Shown here: positions 37,838 through 46,627 of the stretch, one piece after another
Numbering within the stretch: position 1 is the stretch's first letter
How the letters are laid out: each line of letters starts with the position of its first letter
Source: CAYVXE01 sp964455375
GTDB taxonomy: Bacteria > Zhuqueibacterota > Zhuqueibacteria > Oceanimicrobiales > Oceanimicrobiaceae
Length of the DNA stretch: 64,000 bases
Direction of reading: 5' to 3'
Assembly: GCA_964455375.1 (NCBI GenBank)
Contig: CAYVXE010000004.1
Span: 1 to 64,000 of the forward strand
Position numbers and translations under genes: made by a program
The notes under the pieces: generated by a model
The model's input: only the letters and a program-made list of their open reading frames with translations
What the model was told of the DNA's origin: nothing
Database searches by the model: none

Positions 37838-38365
37838 ATGAAAAATATTGCTTACCTGGTGATTACTGTTGGATTTCTCGGAGGGTCACTTTTGACTGTC
37901 CTTGACGAACAAGATGTCAATTGGCTCTATTTTGCTATTGCATTAATGGTTGGCATTGCCGGTATTGTTCTCTTGTGGATAAGCAACAAACGGGAGACTC
38001 ATGAAGAAGGGAAATTAATTGCAAATATTGAGAATTTGAAAACAAGCCTTAAAAATATTGTGGTAAACACAAAAAAATTGAATGCTGAAAAAAATGACAT
38101 AAACACCTACGATATCCTCCATAGAATTGACGAGCTTTTTCCCAACGATTTGACTGTTTTTGTAGATGCGAGGGAGAGTATTTCGCATGTTTATGGTTTG
38201 CAGGCTTATGCGGAAATTATGAACAATTTTGCTGCCGGGGAACGTTATTTAAACCGTGTCTGGTCGGCTTCTGCCGATGGGTACATTGATGAAGTCAATG
38301 CTTATCTGGAAAAAGCTGAGCAGCAGTTTTTAGAAGCGAACGAAAAATTGAACAATCTGAATTGA
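37838..38365 (+). CDS. Small membrane protein with cytoplasmic coiled coil, unknown function
   Basis: The 175-aa protein has two N-terminal membrane helices (residues about 4-20 and 28-48), then a charged helical domain with predicted coiled-coil character (LIANIENLKTSLKNIVVNTKKLNAEKN) and a helical tail (VNAYLEKAEQQFLEANEKL). The ATG has AGGAG nine bases upstream. It follows the OPT transporter by 45 bp and may be an accessory protein of that operon. No family was recognised. Confidence 0.75.
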   Translation: MKNIAYLVITVGFLGGSLLTVLDEQDVNWLYFAIALMVGIAGIVLLWISNKRETHEEGKLIANIENLKTSLKNIVVNTKKLNAEKNDINTYDILHRIDELFPNDLTVFVDARESISHVYGLQAYAEIMNNFAAGERYLNRVWSASADGYIDEVNAYLEKAEQQFLEANEKLNNLN

Positions 38366-38386
38366 TTAATAACCTGAATTATTCCT

Positions 38387-38482
38387 GACGAGACAGTCGA
38401 AATATGGTTTAAAAACAATGAGTTACGACCTTCATCTCCACCCAGGCTGAAGCGGGAAACTACTTTTTCGACAGACTCAACG
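38387..38482. repeat. Dispersed inverted-repeat element, family 1, copy A
   Basis: The left end GACGAGACAGTCGAAA and right end TTTTTCGACAGACTCAACG are inverted copies, and the interior shares GGTTTAAAAACAA, CAGGCTGAAG and GGAAACTACTTTTTCG with the copies at 44,094, 51,927 (ends only) and 60,494. The element lies 22 bp after the stop of the small membrane protein gene and could act as its terminator. It codes for nothing. Confidence 0.8.
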
Positions 38483-38543
38483 CTGCGCAGTTCACGAAGA
38501 CAACGAAGATTAGCATCAAGGGATTGAAATGATTGATAAGGGT

Positions 38544-38751
38544 TAAATAGTGATTGAACGAAAACGTCAATTTTATCCGGCGGTTGCCGGATTCCGAACC
38601 CGCTGTTCAGGGTGGGGAATCTGGAGCGTTAGCAGTTATCTATTATAAAAACAGTTTCTTAGAGTCAAACACATGCGCGTCGCCAGATTTCTCCCCGGCG
38701 TCGGCCGGGGAAAAATGACAGAACGTGAGTTTTCGGTCAATCACTAAATAG
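38544..38751. repeat. Dispersed inverted-repeat element, family 3, copy 1, with target duplication
   Basis: The ends TGATTGAACGAAAACG and (read back) GTGATTGACCGAAAAC are inverted repeats, flanked on both sides by the direct repeat TAAATAG (38544-38550 and 38745-38751), as left by a transposition event. The interior holds further hairpins, such as CCCCGGCGTCGGCCGGGG. There is no reading frame, so it is a non-autonomous (MITE-like) element. Confidence 0.72.
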
Positions 38752-38778
38752 TATTCTTTACATTACGATGAATCGTGT

Positions 38779-39915
38779 TTATTGATTAGATTGTTGTTCA
38801 ATAGCAATTTTTTCCGAGGTGTGAAAGGCTTGCTCGCCTTTGGCTTTGTTGCCAATGTTGACATAAGCCACACCGAGGTTACGCCAGAGCGAGGGATGAT
38901 TCGGTTGCAGGGCCAATGCCTTTTCAAAATATGGAATGGCCCTACGGTAGTTATCGATGATAGATTGGCGTAATTGTGGAATTTCGTTGGTATGCAAACC
39001 TTCCTTTTGACCATTTTTTAATTTTTTGAGGTATGATTCTGCTAAACTGAAATAGGAATTGCCAATGTTGGAAATCGATTCGAAATCCTGAGGGTCGAGT
39101 TTTAAAACCCGTTCAAATAAGTGCAACGCTTTTTTGAAGTGATGGTTCTTGTACTGATGAACACCGAATAAAAAAATCAGATCTTTATCTGTTGGATTTG
39201 CTTGCACAGCATTTTTGTACGCTGCAAAAGCTTTGCTCGTATCACCCATGGAATCATAGGCAAGTGCGATATTCGCCAGATCGTCTCTGTTCGATAGGTC
39301 ATTGGGGAGAATTTTTTTCAAAAGGGCAATGGCGTCCTTATACATTTTTTGACTGTAGTAGAGGTTTGCCAGAGCTCTGAGGTATTCTATTTTATCAGGC
39401 TCTTTTTGTAGAAGGCTACGGTAGATGAGAATGGCTTTTTCATTTCTGCCGATATTCAGATAATTCACAGCTAATTTAACATAGGCCTCATATCTTTCCG
39501 GTTCCAAAAAAATTGCGGTTTTAAGCAGTTTCTCAGCCCTGCCAAAATCTCTTTTGCCTTGAGCAGAAAGGCCTTCATTGTATTTTTTAGTCCAGTATTG
39601 TTCCCTTTCGGCTCGAATCTCTTTTTCAAATTTCGTCGAGTTTGCCAGGGACAATTCAAACTGCTTCAGCATATTTTTAAAATCAGCACGATTTCCATAG
39701 GCCTGACCAAGTAAAAAGTGTGCTTCGGCGTTGTCCGGATAGGTTTCCACGGCCAGTTTTAGTTGCTCAAAGGCCCTTTCCCATTCTCCGTTGTTGATGT
39801 AAATTTTCGCAGAGGTTATTTCTTTGGGCTGACAACCGATCATACCAATGGAAATCAGCAAGGCTAATAAAAAAACTGCAGGTTTGGTTTTCCTGGCAAT
39901 CTTCATTTTTAGCAT
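38779..39915 (-). CDS. TPR-repeat lipoprotein
   Basis: The 378-aa protein has a signal peptide with the lipobox IGMIGC followed by QPKE, and eight or more TPR units throughout (for example AEAHFLLGQAYGNRADF, YLRALANLYYSQKMYKDAIALL and SLWRNLGVAYVNIGNKAKGEQAF). Such lipoproteins usually serve as scaffolds of envelope complexes. The start overlaps the mtnA stop (TAATG), so the two are translationally coupled. The functional link to MtnA is not obvious. Confidence 0.85.
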   Translation of the reverse strand: MLKMKIARKTKPAVFLLALLISIGMIGCQPKEITSAKIYINNGEWERAFEQLKLAVETYPDNAEAHFLLGQAYGNRADFKNMLKQFELSLANSTKFEKEIRAEREQYWTKKYNEGLSAQGKRDFGRAEKLLKTAIFLEPERYEAYVKLAVNYLNIGRNEKAILIYRSLLQKEPDKIEYLRALANLYYSQKMYKDAIALLKKILPNDLSNRDDLANIALAYDSMGDTSKAFAAYKNAVQANPTDKDLIFLFGVHQYKNHHFKKALHLFERVLKLDPQDFESISNIGNSYFSLAESYLKKLKNGQKEGLHTNEIPQLRQSIIDNYRRAIPYFEKALALQPNHPSLWRNLGVAYVNIGNKAKGEQAFHTSEKIAIEQQSNQ

Positions 39916-40955
39916 TATTTTTCCCGGTGTAACATTAGATTTTTGTCATAGGGCTGTCGGATCACCCCTTCTTCCGTAATGATGCCTGCAATGAGTTCAT
40001 TGGGTGTAATATCGAAGGCCGGGTTGTAGACTTTGGTATTTTCAGGAGCTGTTCTTCTGCCGAAACCTTCCGTTATTTCCTCCGCAGAGCGTTCTTCGAT
40101 TGGAATTTGCGAGCCGTTTTGTAAATCAAAATCAATGGTTGAATATGGCGCAGCAATATAAAACGGCACGTTGTGTTTTTCTGCCAGGACCGCCACATTG
40201 TAGGTACCTATTTTGTTGGCGGTATCCCCGTTTGCAGCGATTCTGTCTGCTCCGACGATCACACAATCCACTTTGCCCTGTTGCATGACAAATGCAGCCG
40301 AGTTGTCGCAAATTAACGTCACATCAATGCCTTCGTTCATGAGTTCCCAGACATTGAGTCGTGCTCCCTGTAGCAGCGGTCTGGTTTCGTCTGCATAAAC
40401 GCGAACCTTTTTTCCGTCTGTATGCGCAGCAAAAACAACGCCTAATGCTGTACCATAATCTGCGGTGGCGAGGGCACCGGTATTGCAATGTGTTAAAATA
40501 CGAAATCCATCCTGAATGAGAGTTGCTCCGTGTCTTGCCAAACGCCGGCAAATTTCTCGGTCTGCCTGCCAGATTGCCAGCGCTTCGTTCAGGAGAGCAG
40601 CTTTTATTTCCGCTACGTCCTTTTCTCTATGTTGATTTGCCACATGTAACATGCGTTTAATGGCCCACGACAAATTTACAGCGGTGGGTCTGGTGGCATT
40701 TAGGAATTCACCGGTCTCTTTTAGTTTCTTAAAAAAGGCCTGTTTATTTTGGAAATCCAAATGTTGTACGCCAATAACCATCCCGAATGCGCCGGCAATT
40801 CCGATAGCCGGCGCGCCGCGCACCCTGAGTTTTTGTATGGCTTCGCCCAAAACCTTCACATCATCAATTTCCAGGTAAACGAGTTCCAACGGCAGTTTCG
40901 TCTGGTCGATCATTCGAATGTTACCGTTATTCCAGCGGATGGTTGTAACCGGCAT
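39915..40955 (-). CDS. mtnA: S-methyl-5-thioribose-1-phosphate isomerase
   Basis: MtnA converts methylthioribose-1-phosphate to methylthioribulose-1-phosphate in methionine salvage. The 346-aa protein has RGAPAIGIAGAFG near residue 50, the catalytic cysteine in ILTHCNTGALATADYGTALGV (about C158), and the catalytic aspartate in VIVGADRIAANGDTANKIGTY (about D238), followed by VPFYIAAPYSTID. The ATG has AGGAG upstream. No other salvage gene is in the window; related isomerases can act on ribose-1,5-bisphosphate, but the motifs favour MtnA. Confidence 0.94.
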   Translation of the reverse strand: MPVTTIRWNNGNIRMIDQTKLPLELVYLEIDDVKVLGEAIQKLRVRGAPAIGIAGAFGMVIGVQHLDFQNKQAFFKKLKETGEFLNATRPTAVNLSWAIKRMLHVANQHREKDVAEIKAALLNEALAIWQADREICRRLARHGATLIQDGFRILTHCNTGALATADYGTALGVVFAAHTDGKKVRVYADETRPLLQGARLNVWELMNEGIDVTLICDNSAAFVMQQGKVDCVIVGADRIAANGDTANKIGTYNVAVLAEKHNVPFYIAAPYSTIDFDLQNGSQIPIEERSAEEITEGFGRRTAPENTKVYNPAFDITPNELIAGIITEEGVIRQPYDKNLMLHREK

Positions 40956-41153
40956 TTCAACTCCTAAGAAAAAAATAAATAATTTGATTTCGTCCGCCGC
41001 AATGGCATTTAATGAAAAACATAACCATAAGCATACAAATTTTCAAGTGATTCATGTCAGGTGTACGAGGAAATTGCTGAAGAAATGTTTACTTTTGGGA
41101 GACCAACTGCATTTTAGGAGGCTGCGAAAACAATATTTCGGAATCAGGCCCAC

Positions 41154-41708
41154 TTAGTTATTTTTATTCATATCTTTATAGACTTTTAACGATTTAAAGT
41201 CCTTTCCAACTAAAACAGATACCATTAATTGCTTAGAATTATCCAATTGTGGTTTTATTTGTTTGTTATTAACTCCGAGGGCTTTACCGACACGCTCGGC
41301 ATTTTCATTATCAAGAGAAACCCGGTCAAATACAAATGATTTGTCCAAATCGAAGCCGCCGGCATAGTTACCAAATTCAACGACGTCAAATTTTTTATCA
41401 CGAAGGAATTGCGTCACTTCGTAGGCTAATCCTTTCACACCGCAGGCATTCAGGACCTCCACGGTAATTTGTTGATTTTTTACGACACGATGTTCAGGAG
41501 AATTACTGGAATTGCTTTGATCTTCCGGAGACACAAAAAAATTGGCAGCTAACGACACGATGAGAATGACATTTGCAATTCCGAAGCCCCAAATACCGGT
41601 TGTCAGTAATTTTTCTTTCAGAGATTTTGCGGGTTTTTTCCGGTAAGAACGTTTTTGTGAACTTCTACGACGGTTTTCTACACGCGGCTTGCGACGTCTT
41701 TGTACCAT
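41154..41708 (-). CDS. LytR C-terminal domain protein, membrane anchored
   Basis: The 184-aa protein has a very basic N-terminus (RRRKPRVENRRRSSQKRSYRKK), one membrane helix (TGIWGFGIANVILIVSLAANFF, about residues 36-58), and a periplasmic LytR_C domain beginning ITVEVLNACGVKGLAYEVTQFLRDKKFDVVEFGNY. This domain occurs in cell-envelope proteins of uncertain role, alone or after LytR-CpsA-Psr enzymes. Here the enzyme domain is absent. Two tandem ATGs follow GGAGG; the second (41708) has the better spacing. Confidence 0.82.
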   Translation of the reverse strand: MVQRRRKPRVENRRRSSQKRSYRKKPAKSLKEKLLTTGIWGFGIANVILIVSLAANFFVSPEDQSNSSNSPEHRVVKNQQITVEVLNACGVKGLAYEVTQFLRDKKFDVVEFGNYAGGFDLDKSFVFDRVSLDNENAERVGKALGVNNKQIKPQLDNSKQLMVSVLVGKDFKSLKVYKDMNKNN

Positions 41709-41762
41709 CATCCTCCTCGATGCACTGGTTTGTAGATACGTATTATTGCTGACTGAAAAAAA

Positions 41763-42269
41763 TTATTGCTTGTCTTTATCCTGCTGCTGAAATGTTCCCA
41801 ATGGTTGCAAATAGCTGCGTGGATAGGGCGAATAGTTAAACCCAGGGGTTTGACTGTATTCAAACTGCAGTTTAAGGCTTTCAGTTGGTTTGTATTCAAA
41901 TCCGGCGCCTGAAATAAACAGTTGATTGCCAGGTTGAAAATCACCTGCTAATTTTCCAAAGGGCTGATGGCTGAATCCCAATCGTACATACATACTCAAC
42001 AGGTTGGAAAACTGATATCCGATGGTATTTAAATACAACCCCTGGCTGATGCTGCGACCGCCTATGGAAGCAAATGAGAGCGAATAGCTTTGGCTCATGG
42101 AGAACTTTGAAGGGTCGAGTCCCAACAGTCCGACGATGCTTTGGATTTTAGTGGGTTGTGTTAAAGCCTTAGCCATATTTATGTGTGTATTTTGTCGCAG
42201 TTGTGCGAAGGATAAACCAGGTAATATGAAGAATAGAATCATTGTAAAACGAATCGATTGTTTTTTCAT
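41763..42269 (-). CDS. Exported protein, probable outer-membrane family, unknown function
   Basis: The 168-aa protein starts at an ATG with GAGGTG seven bases upstream and has a signal peptide ending LSFAQ. A longer frame from 42317 adds residues before the signal and is rejected. It contains LGLDPSKFSMSQSYSLSFASIGGRSISQGLYLNTIGYQFSNLLSMYVRLGFSHQPF, alternating strands typical of beta-barrels, and a KLQFEYSQTPGF segment. It lies 51 bp upstream of the LytR_C gene and is probably co-transcribed. No family was recognised. Confidence 0.7.
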   Translation of the reverse strand: MKKQSIRFTMILFFILPGLSFAQLRQNTHINMAKALTQPTKIQSIVGLLGLDPSKFSMSQSYSLSFASIGGRSISQGLYLNTIGYQFSNLLSMYVRLGFSHQPFGKLAGDFQPGNQLFISGAGFEYKPTESLKLQFEYSQTPGFNYSPYPRSYLQPLGTFQQQDKDKQ

Positions 42270-42399
42270 AACACACCTCAGGGAAACGGTTCGACTTTTT
42301 ATTATTGCTACCGACAATGAGCGTTCTTTATTCCCGGTTGTAGCATATTAAAGCAATTATTATATTAAAAATCAACAGGATTTTGCAGAACATTTTGGT

Positions 42400-43875
42400 T
42401 TATAACACACCTTCACTAAGTGTGATGACCACATCGATGCGCCTGTTTTGTGCTCGTCCAGTGGACGTATCATTGCTTGCCACCGGCCTTTTTTCTCCGA
42501 AACCGACAGCGGTAATCCGGCTTTCATCCAATCCCATATTGGCTAACAGATACTTTTTTACGGCCGAAGCTCGTTCGTAGGAGAGATTTTCATTATATCT
42601 GGCGTCGCCTCTTGAGTCGGTATGTCCTTCAATGGTAAGTGCTGAATTTGGAAACTTGCGAATGGCCCGTTGCACCGTCGCCAACAGGCTGAAATATTCC
42701 GGTCGGATGGTTGCTTTGCCTGATGGAAACGTTAAGCCGATCAATCGTAAAATGATATCATCGCCTTTGCGAAGGACAATGGCTTCATTGCCTGCAAACA
42801 TATTTTCCACCGAATGAATAAAACTTTCCCGCCGTTTTTTCATTTCCAGTTTATACTGCTTCTCTTGTAGCTCAGCCTGGAGTCCCTGTTCTTTTTCCCG
42901 GTAAGACTTTAATTTGTCGTTCAGAGAGCTTATTTCTTTGTCTTTTTCCGAGACTTCCTGCAGGAGGTCTTTTTTCTCCCTTTGTAAAATGGTCACTGTT
43001 TTTCGAATTTCCTTTAGCGGCTTGTCTAAACCTTCATCAAAAGTTGCATGAAATCCCAATTCTCTGGCAATGTCTTCGATAAGAATTTCCCGATCAAGAA
43101 TAAAATTTTCCCACTCCTTTTGATTTTTTTTCAGCCATTTAATTTTCCGGGTTAACGTGATCGCATGTTTTGCTTCGATTTCTGCAGCTTCAGCTTTTTC
43201 CTGGGCGCTGGACTCAGAGCGACGGTTACTGTTTAGAATGGCCTCCGATTCGTTGAGTAATTTTTGAGCATTCGCATAAATAATGGGGGTGTATTTATTT
43301 GCTTCGACGGCTTTTGCTTCACTCATTAAATTACGAACATTCCCGATAATACTCGTTTTAATGGCGTTTAATTCTGCTTTTCGGTACAATGCGTCAATCA
43401 TTGGAATTTTTTTCTTAACACTTTTAATGTTGCCTTTTTCAAGTTTTTTGGCGGCGGAAACGAAAGCATTTTCAGCATCATCGAACATAACTTTCACATG
43501 TTCCGGAGCATTTGCTTTCAAGGCATCTTCTCTGGCCTTAATGGTCGTTTCGAATGTCACTCTACCTATCTTAGCGACGTCCAGACATTTTTTTAGCAAA
43601 CTGTGAACTTTTGCCAGTTTGTTTTTTATGTCTTTGAGGTTTTTGCCATCTTTGAAATTGTTTAATGCCTGATTATAGGTGTCCATCGCCTTTTTGTAGC
43701 TTTCGGGAGCCATCAAATTCGCTTGTTCTGACTGAACTTTTGCCAGAAGTTTGTCAGTGTTGCCAAAAAGTGTGTGATGTAAATCAGGCTGGTTTTGGCT
43801 GTAGCCCACAGTAACAATAAAAAGGAAAATTAATGCGGCATGCATCTGCAAACGCGACCAGCTCTTTTTCCTCAT
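42400..43875 (-). CDS. OmpA-family peptidoglycan-binding protein with long coiled coil
   Basis: The 491-aa protein has a signal peptide, a helical N-terminal part, a long coiled coil (about residues 290-350: KTVTILQREKKDLLQEVSEKDKEISSLNDKLKSYREKEQ), and a C-terminal OmpA/MotB domain. That domain shows LTIEGHTDSRGDARYNENLSYERA with the diaminopimelate-binding D and the later R in GRAQNRRIDVVI. It thus probably reaches from the cell wall through the periplasm. No barrel is present. It is followed by an exported-protein gene about 80 bp downstream. Confidence 0.9.
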   Translation of the reverse strand: MRKKSWSRLQMHAALIFLFIVTVGYSQNQPDLHHTLFGNTDKLLAKVQSEQANLMAPESYKKAMDTYNQALNNFKDGKNLKDIKNKLAKVHSLLKKCLDVAKIGRVTFETTIKAREDALKANAPEHVKVMFDDAENAFVSAAKKLEKGNIKSVKKKIPMIDALYRKAELNAIKTSIIGNVRNLMSEAKAVEANKYTPIIYANAQKLLNESEAILNSNRRSESSAQEKAEAAEIEAKHAITLTRKIKWLKKNQKEWENFILDREILIEDIARELGFHATFDEGLDKPLKEIRKTVTILQREKKDLLQEVSEKDKEISSLNDKLKSYREKEQGLQAELQEKQYKLEMKKRRESFIHSVENMFAGNEAIVLRKGDDIILRLIGLTFPSGKATIRPEYFSLLATVQRAIRKFPNSALTIEGHTDSRGDARYNENLSYERASAVKKYLLANMGLDESRITAVGFGEKRPVASNDTSTGRAQNRRIDVVITLSEGVL

Positions 43876-44093
43876 AGTAGAATCCCCGTAATCATTTCAA
43901 AAGTAGTGAACTATATGGTAAAGAATTTCCTGAGTTAAATCAAGCAAAATGTTTGTCATTTAAATGCCTGTTTCATTTAACTGAGGTTCTTAATGATTGG
44001 TTGCAACAGCAGCAACCCCCAATTGATTGGCTTGCCAACTGTTTTACCAATGCAGGAGGGGAAATGATTTGACGTGCCGTCCTATTCGCCGCT

Positions 44094-44231
44094 AACGAGA
44101 CGGTCGAAAAAGTCGAAATGAAATAAATTTTCATGCAGAGTGTTGTCGGAGCATGAGTTAAAAACAACGGGTGACAGTCTTCTACTCCGCTCCGGCAGAA
44201 GAAGAAAACTACTTTTTCGAAAGACTCAACG
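44094..44231. repeat. Dispersed inverted-repeat element, family 1, copy B
   Basis: The ends AACGAGACGGTCGAAAAAG and (read back) CGTTGAGTCTTTCGAAAAAG are inverted copies. The interior GTTAAAAACAACGGGTGACAG and GAAAACTACTTTTTCG matches copies A and D. It directly abuts a family 3-like element on its right, giving a 450-bp block of repeats downstream of the thioesterase gene. Confidence 0.8.
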
Positions 44232-44550
44232 GGTGTTTGATCGAAAAAGCTTCTTCTGCCTTGTCATTTCCACCCGCCATAGGCGTCAACTTAAGTGCCA
44301 AACTTGCTGGGGTTGTCTAAAATGCCCCAATTCGTCATTCCGACCGTAGGGAGGAATCTGGCAAATCGCTAATCATTATACCGTATAAAATCAAATACTT
44401 AAGTCGTACTTTGTCGGGGGTTCAGGTTTCTCGTCAGGCCACAGTCTGATTCGAAATGACAATTCTGAGCATAAGTTGACACCGGTGGGCACCCGCCGAA
44501 TTCAGTATGACGCCTTTTGTGAAAAACAGCATGTTTTCGGTCAGTTACTA
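44232..44550. repeat. Family 3-like inverted-repeat block
   Basis: The left end GTGTTTGATCGAAAAAG and the right end ATGTTTTCGGTCAGTTACTA match the termini of family 3, and the interior carries several short palindromes (GTCATTTCC, GTCATTCCG, GATTCGAAATGAC). It is longer than the other copies and may be composite. Its right end overlaps the last codons and stop of the thioesterase gene, so the element has supplied the current C-terminus of that protein. Confidence 0.5.
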
Positions 44551-44963
44551 GCGAACTTATCAATTAGTTTTGCCAGCGCTTCAGGAATTGGTACGGCACG
44601 AAGCGGTTCTCCGGGATTACAAATACAGCATGCCGAGGACATTTCCCCTCGCGCAACTAAAATGGTGCCCAGATGAAATTCAAATTTGTAGGTGAGAGAT
44701 TTCAGGCCTTTTCTGGCCACTATTAGCAAAATGTCCACTTCATCTTCAAATTTTAGCGGTTGCAAATATTCGCATGAAGCACGCAGGCGTGGCCATCCGA
44801 TTTGATTCCCGTCCTGCTGTGTAGCAACACTGGTTCCAAAGGAACGCAAAAATTCATGCTCGGCGGTTTCCATAAACACAAAAAATCGGGCAAAATGACA
44901 GATGCCGGCTAAATCGGTATCTGAAAACTCTATTTTGCGTTTTGTTTTAAATTCGTTGGGCAT
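44541..44963 (-). CDS. Acyl-CoA thioesterase, 4HBT/YbgC-like hot-dog family
   Basis: The 140-aa protein has the family signature FSDTDLAGICHFARFFVFMETAEHEFLRSFG (about residues 13-44), with the catalytic aspartate in SDTDLAG. It is followed by RASCEYLQPLKFEDEVDILLIVARKG and a C-terminal sheet. Such enzymes hydrolyse aromatic or short acyl-CoA esters; YbgC is linked to the Tol-Pal system, but no tol gene is close. The last residues and stop lie in a repeat element. The start has no strong Shine-Dalgarno sequence. Confidence 0.85.
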   Translation of the reverse strand: MPNEFKTKRKIEFSDTDLAGICHFARFFVFMETAEHEFLRSFGTSVATQQDGNQIGWPRLRASCEYLQPLKFEDEVDILLIVARKGLKSLTYKFEFHLGTILVARGEMSSACCICNPGEPLRAVPIPEALAKLIDKFASN

Positions 44964-45193
44964 AAGCTCGTGGTTTAAAATTGATTTCCCGGTCGTTTTG
45001 AGCGGGTTCCATGGACATAATAAACAGATTGTTTGAAAAGATCAAGTGGTGGAATTACAGGTGATACGACATGAATCTTTTTTGATTCTCAACATTTTCC
45101 TGTTGCAAAACTCCGGAAAATGCCTTACAATTGATGATTATAAAATCGAACAGATTGCTAATTCAATAGAGTCACAAAAAGGAGAAGGGTTTC

Positions 45194-45778
45194 ATGACCA
45201 ACCGATTTGAACAAGAAAACGGACAGAAAGAATACCGGGCTTTCATTGAAGAAAAACTGCTGAAGAATCGCACAATATTAATTTACGGTGCCATTGATCA
45301 AACCGTTGCACAGCATGTTACCGAAAAACTTCTGTATCTGGCACATGAATCTGACGAGCCGGTAAAAGTGTTTATTAATTCTCAAGGCGGGCATGTGGAA
45401 TCCGGTGACACGATTTTCGACATGATTCGTTGTTGCGGGGTGCCGGTAAAAGTTGTCGGTACAGGCTGGGTTGCCAGTGCCGGAGCGTTGATTTACGTGG
45501 CTCCTCCGGTAAAAAACCGATTTGCACTGCCGAATACGCGGTTTATGATTCATCAACCATTAGGCGGTATGCAAGGCACAGCGTCTGATCTGGCCATTGA
45601 AGCTCAGGAAATCGTGAAAATGCGTAAGCGGTTAAATAACATTTTCGCTGAGCAAACAGGACAGCCGTTAGAGCAAATTGCAAAAGATTCCGACCGCAAC
45701 TTTTGGATGGGGCCGGAAGAAGCAAAAAAATACGGTGTTGTAGGGAAGATCATCGCAACGGTCAAAGACCTGGTGTAA
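45194..45778 (+). CDS. ClpP-type ATP-dependent protease subunit
   Basis: The 194-aa protein is a ClpP-fold serine peptidase. The nucleophile lies in GWVASAGALIYVA (about S98), the histidine in TRFMIHQPLGG (about H123), and the third catalytic acid in DSDRNFWMGPEEA (about D174). The usual opening RTILIYGAIDQ and VFINSQGGHVESGDTIFDMI are present. It is shorter in the N-terminal pro-region and no clpX lies beside it, so it may be a second ClpP or a ClpP-like partner. The ATG has AGGAGAAGGG in front. Confidence 0.9.
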   Translation: MTNRFEQENGQKEYRAFIEEKLLKNRTILIYGAIDQTVAQHVTEKLLYLAHESDEPVKVFINSQGGHVESGDTIFDMIRCCGVPVKVVGTGWVASAGALIYVAPPVKNRFALPNTRFMIHQPLGGMQGTASDLAIEAQEIVKMRKRLNNIFAEQTGQPLEQIAKDSDRNFWMGPEEAKKYGVVGKIIATVKDLV

Positions 45779-45790
45779 TTTTACGTTACT

Positions 45791-46318
45791 ATGACAAATC
45801 GGCCGGGAACGTATGCGCTGGTTCTGAAGGCGCTCAACCATGCGACACAAACCATCGGTAAGCTCGGTACAATGAAAATTGTCCCGGGTTTTTATATTTA
45901 CATTGGCAGTGCGTTTGGGCCCGGCGGACTTCGGGCCCGCATCTCGCACCATTTAAAAACTGCTGCTAAATTGCACTGGCATATTGACTATCTGCGGCAG
46001 AGAACCGAGCTTGTGGAAATCTGGTCTGTCAACGAATTGCAGTGTGAACATGACTGGGCTAATTGCATGATGCAATCCCCGCAGGTAACAATTCCCTTGC
46101 CCGGGTTTGGCGCTTCTGATTGTCGTTGTGCTGCTCATCTTTTCTACTTTTCTGAAAAGCCTGCCTTTACCTCTTTTTCAGAAACGGGAACGGAAAATCC
46201 TGAAGTCTCAAAATTTGCAATGTCAAAAATTGTTGTAAACAATTCTGAGAATGTGGAAAATATTCATCATTTTATTTGCCCGGAACAGATTCCTTTGTAT
46301 CCGTTAATTTATAACTGA
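45791..46318 (+). CDS. DUF123 (GIY-YIG-like) protein
   Basis: The 175-aa protein begins with the full DUF123 pattern: GTYALVLKAL, LGTMKIVPGFYIYIGSAFGPGGLRARISHHL, then HWHIDYLRQR. DUF123 has a GIY-YIG-like fold and in archaea is often fused to endonuclease III, suggesting a DNA-repair role; nuclease activity is inferred, not shown. The C-terminal 70 residues (SETGTENPEVSKFAMSKIV...) do not match the domain and may be a degenerate extension. It follows clpP by 12 bp. Its end is convergent with a DJ-1/PfpI pseudogene. Confidence 0.85.
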   Translation: MTNRPGTYALVLKALNHATQTIGKLGTMKIVPGFYIYIGSAFGPGGLRARISHHLKTAAKLHWHIDYLRQRTELVEIWSVNELQCEHDWANCMMQSPQVTIPLPGFGASDCRCAAHLFYFSEKPAFTSFSETGTENPEVSKFAMSKIVVNNSENVENIHHFICPEQIPLYPLIYN

Positions 46319-46627
46319 ATATGCGTTCCGAGTACGCGGAGAAATTTTGCTAACCATTCCGGATGTGCCGGTCAGGCCGGTGCAGTGACTAAATTGCCGT
46401 CTGTGTGCGCCTTGTCTACAGGAATATCCATCCACTCACTTTACTTCAGGTAGAACCGCAGGATAGGCCGTGCAGGCTTTCCCTGCCACAACTCCTGCAG
46501 CAGTTAAAATTTGTGCGCCATGACAAATAGCTGCTATGGGTTTATTGGCGCTGCTAAAATGTTTGACCATCTTCAACACGGTTTCATCTAAACGAAGATA
46601 TTCCGGTGCACGTCCACCAGGGCCAAC
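46309..46627 (-). pseudogene. DJ-1/PfpI family gene, 3' half, decayed
   Basis: On the minus strand this encodes the C-terminal part of a DJ-1/PfpI (YhbO-type) protein: GPGGRAPEYLRLDE, then ANKPIAAICHGAQILTAAG with the catalytic cysteine. After a frameshift near position 46,440 the homology continues with DIPVDKAHTDGNLVTAPA, then an in-frame TGA where the family has Trp, then PAHPEWLAKFLRVLG. Homology starts abruptly at GTTGGCC (46621-46627), exactly at the edge of the cassette array. The missing N-terminal half is found about 8.2 kb away at 54,852-54,975. The gene was therefore split by the array and has since decayed. Confidence 0.85.
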
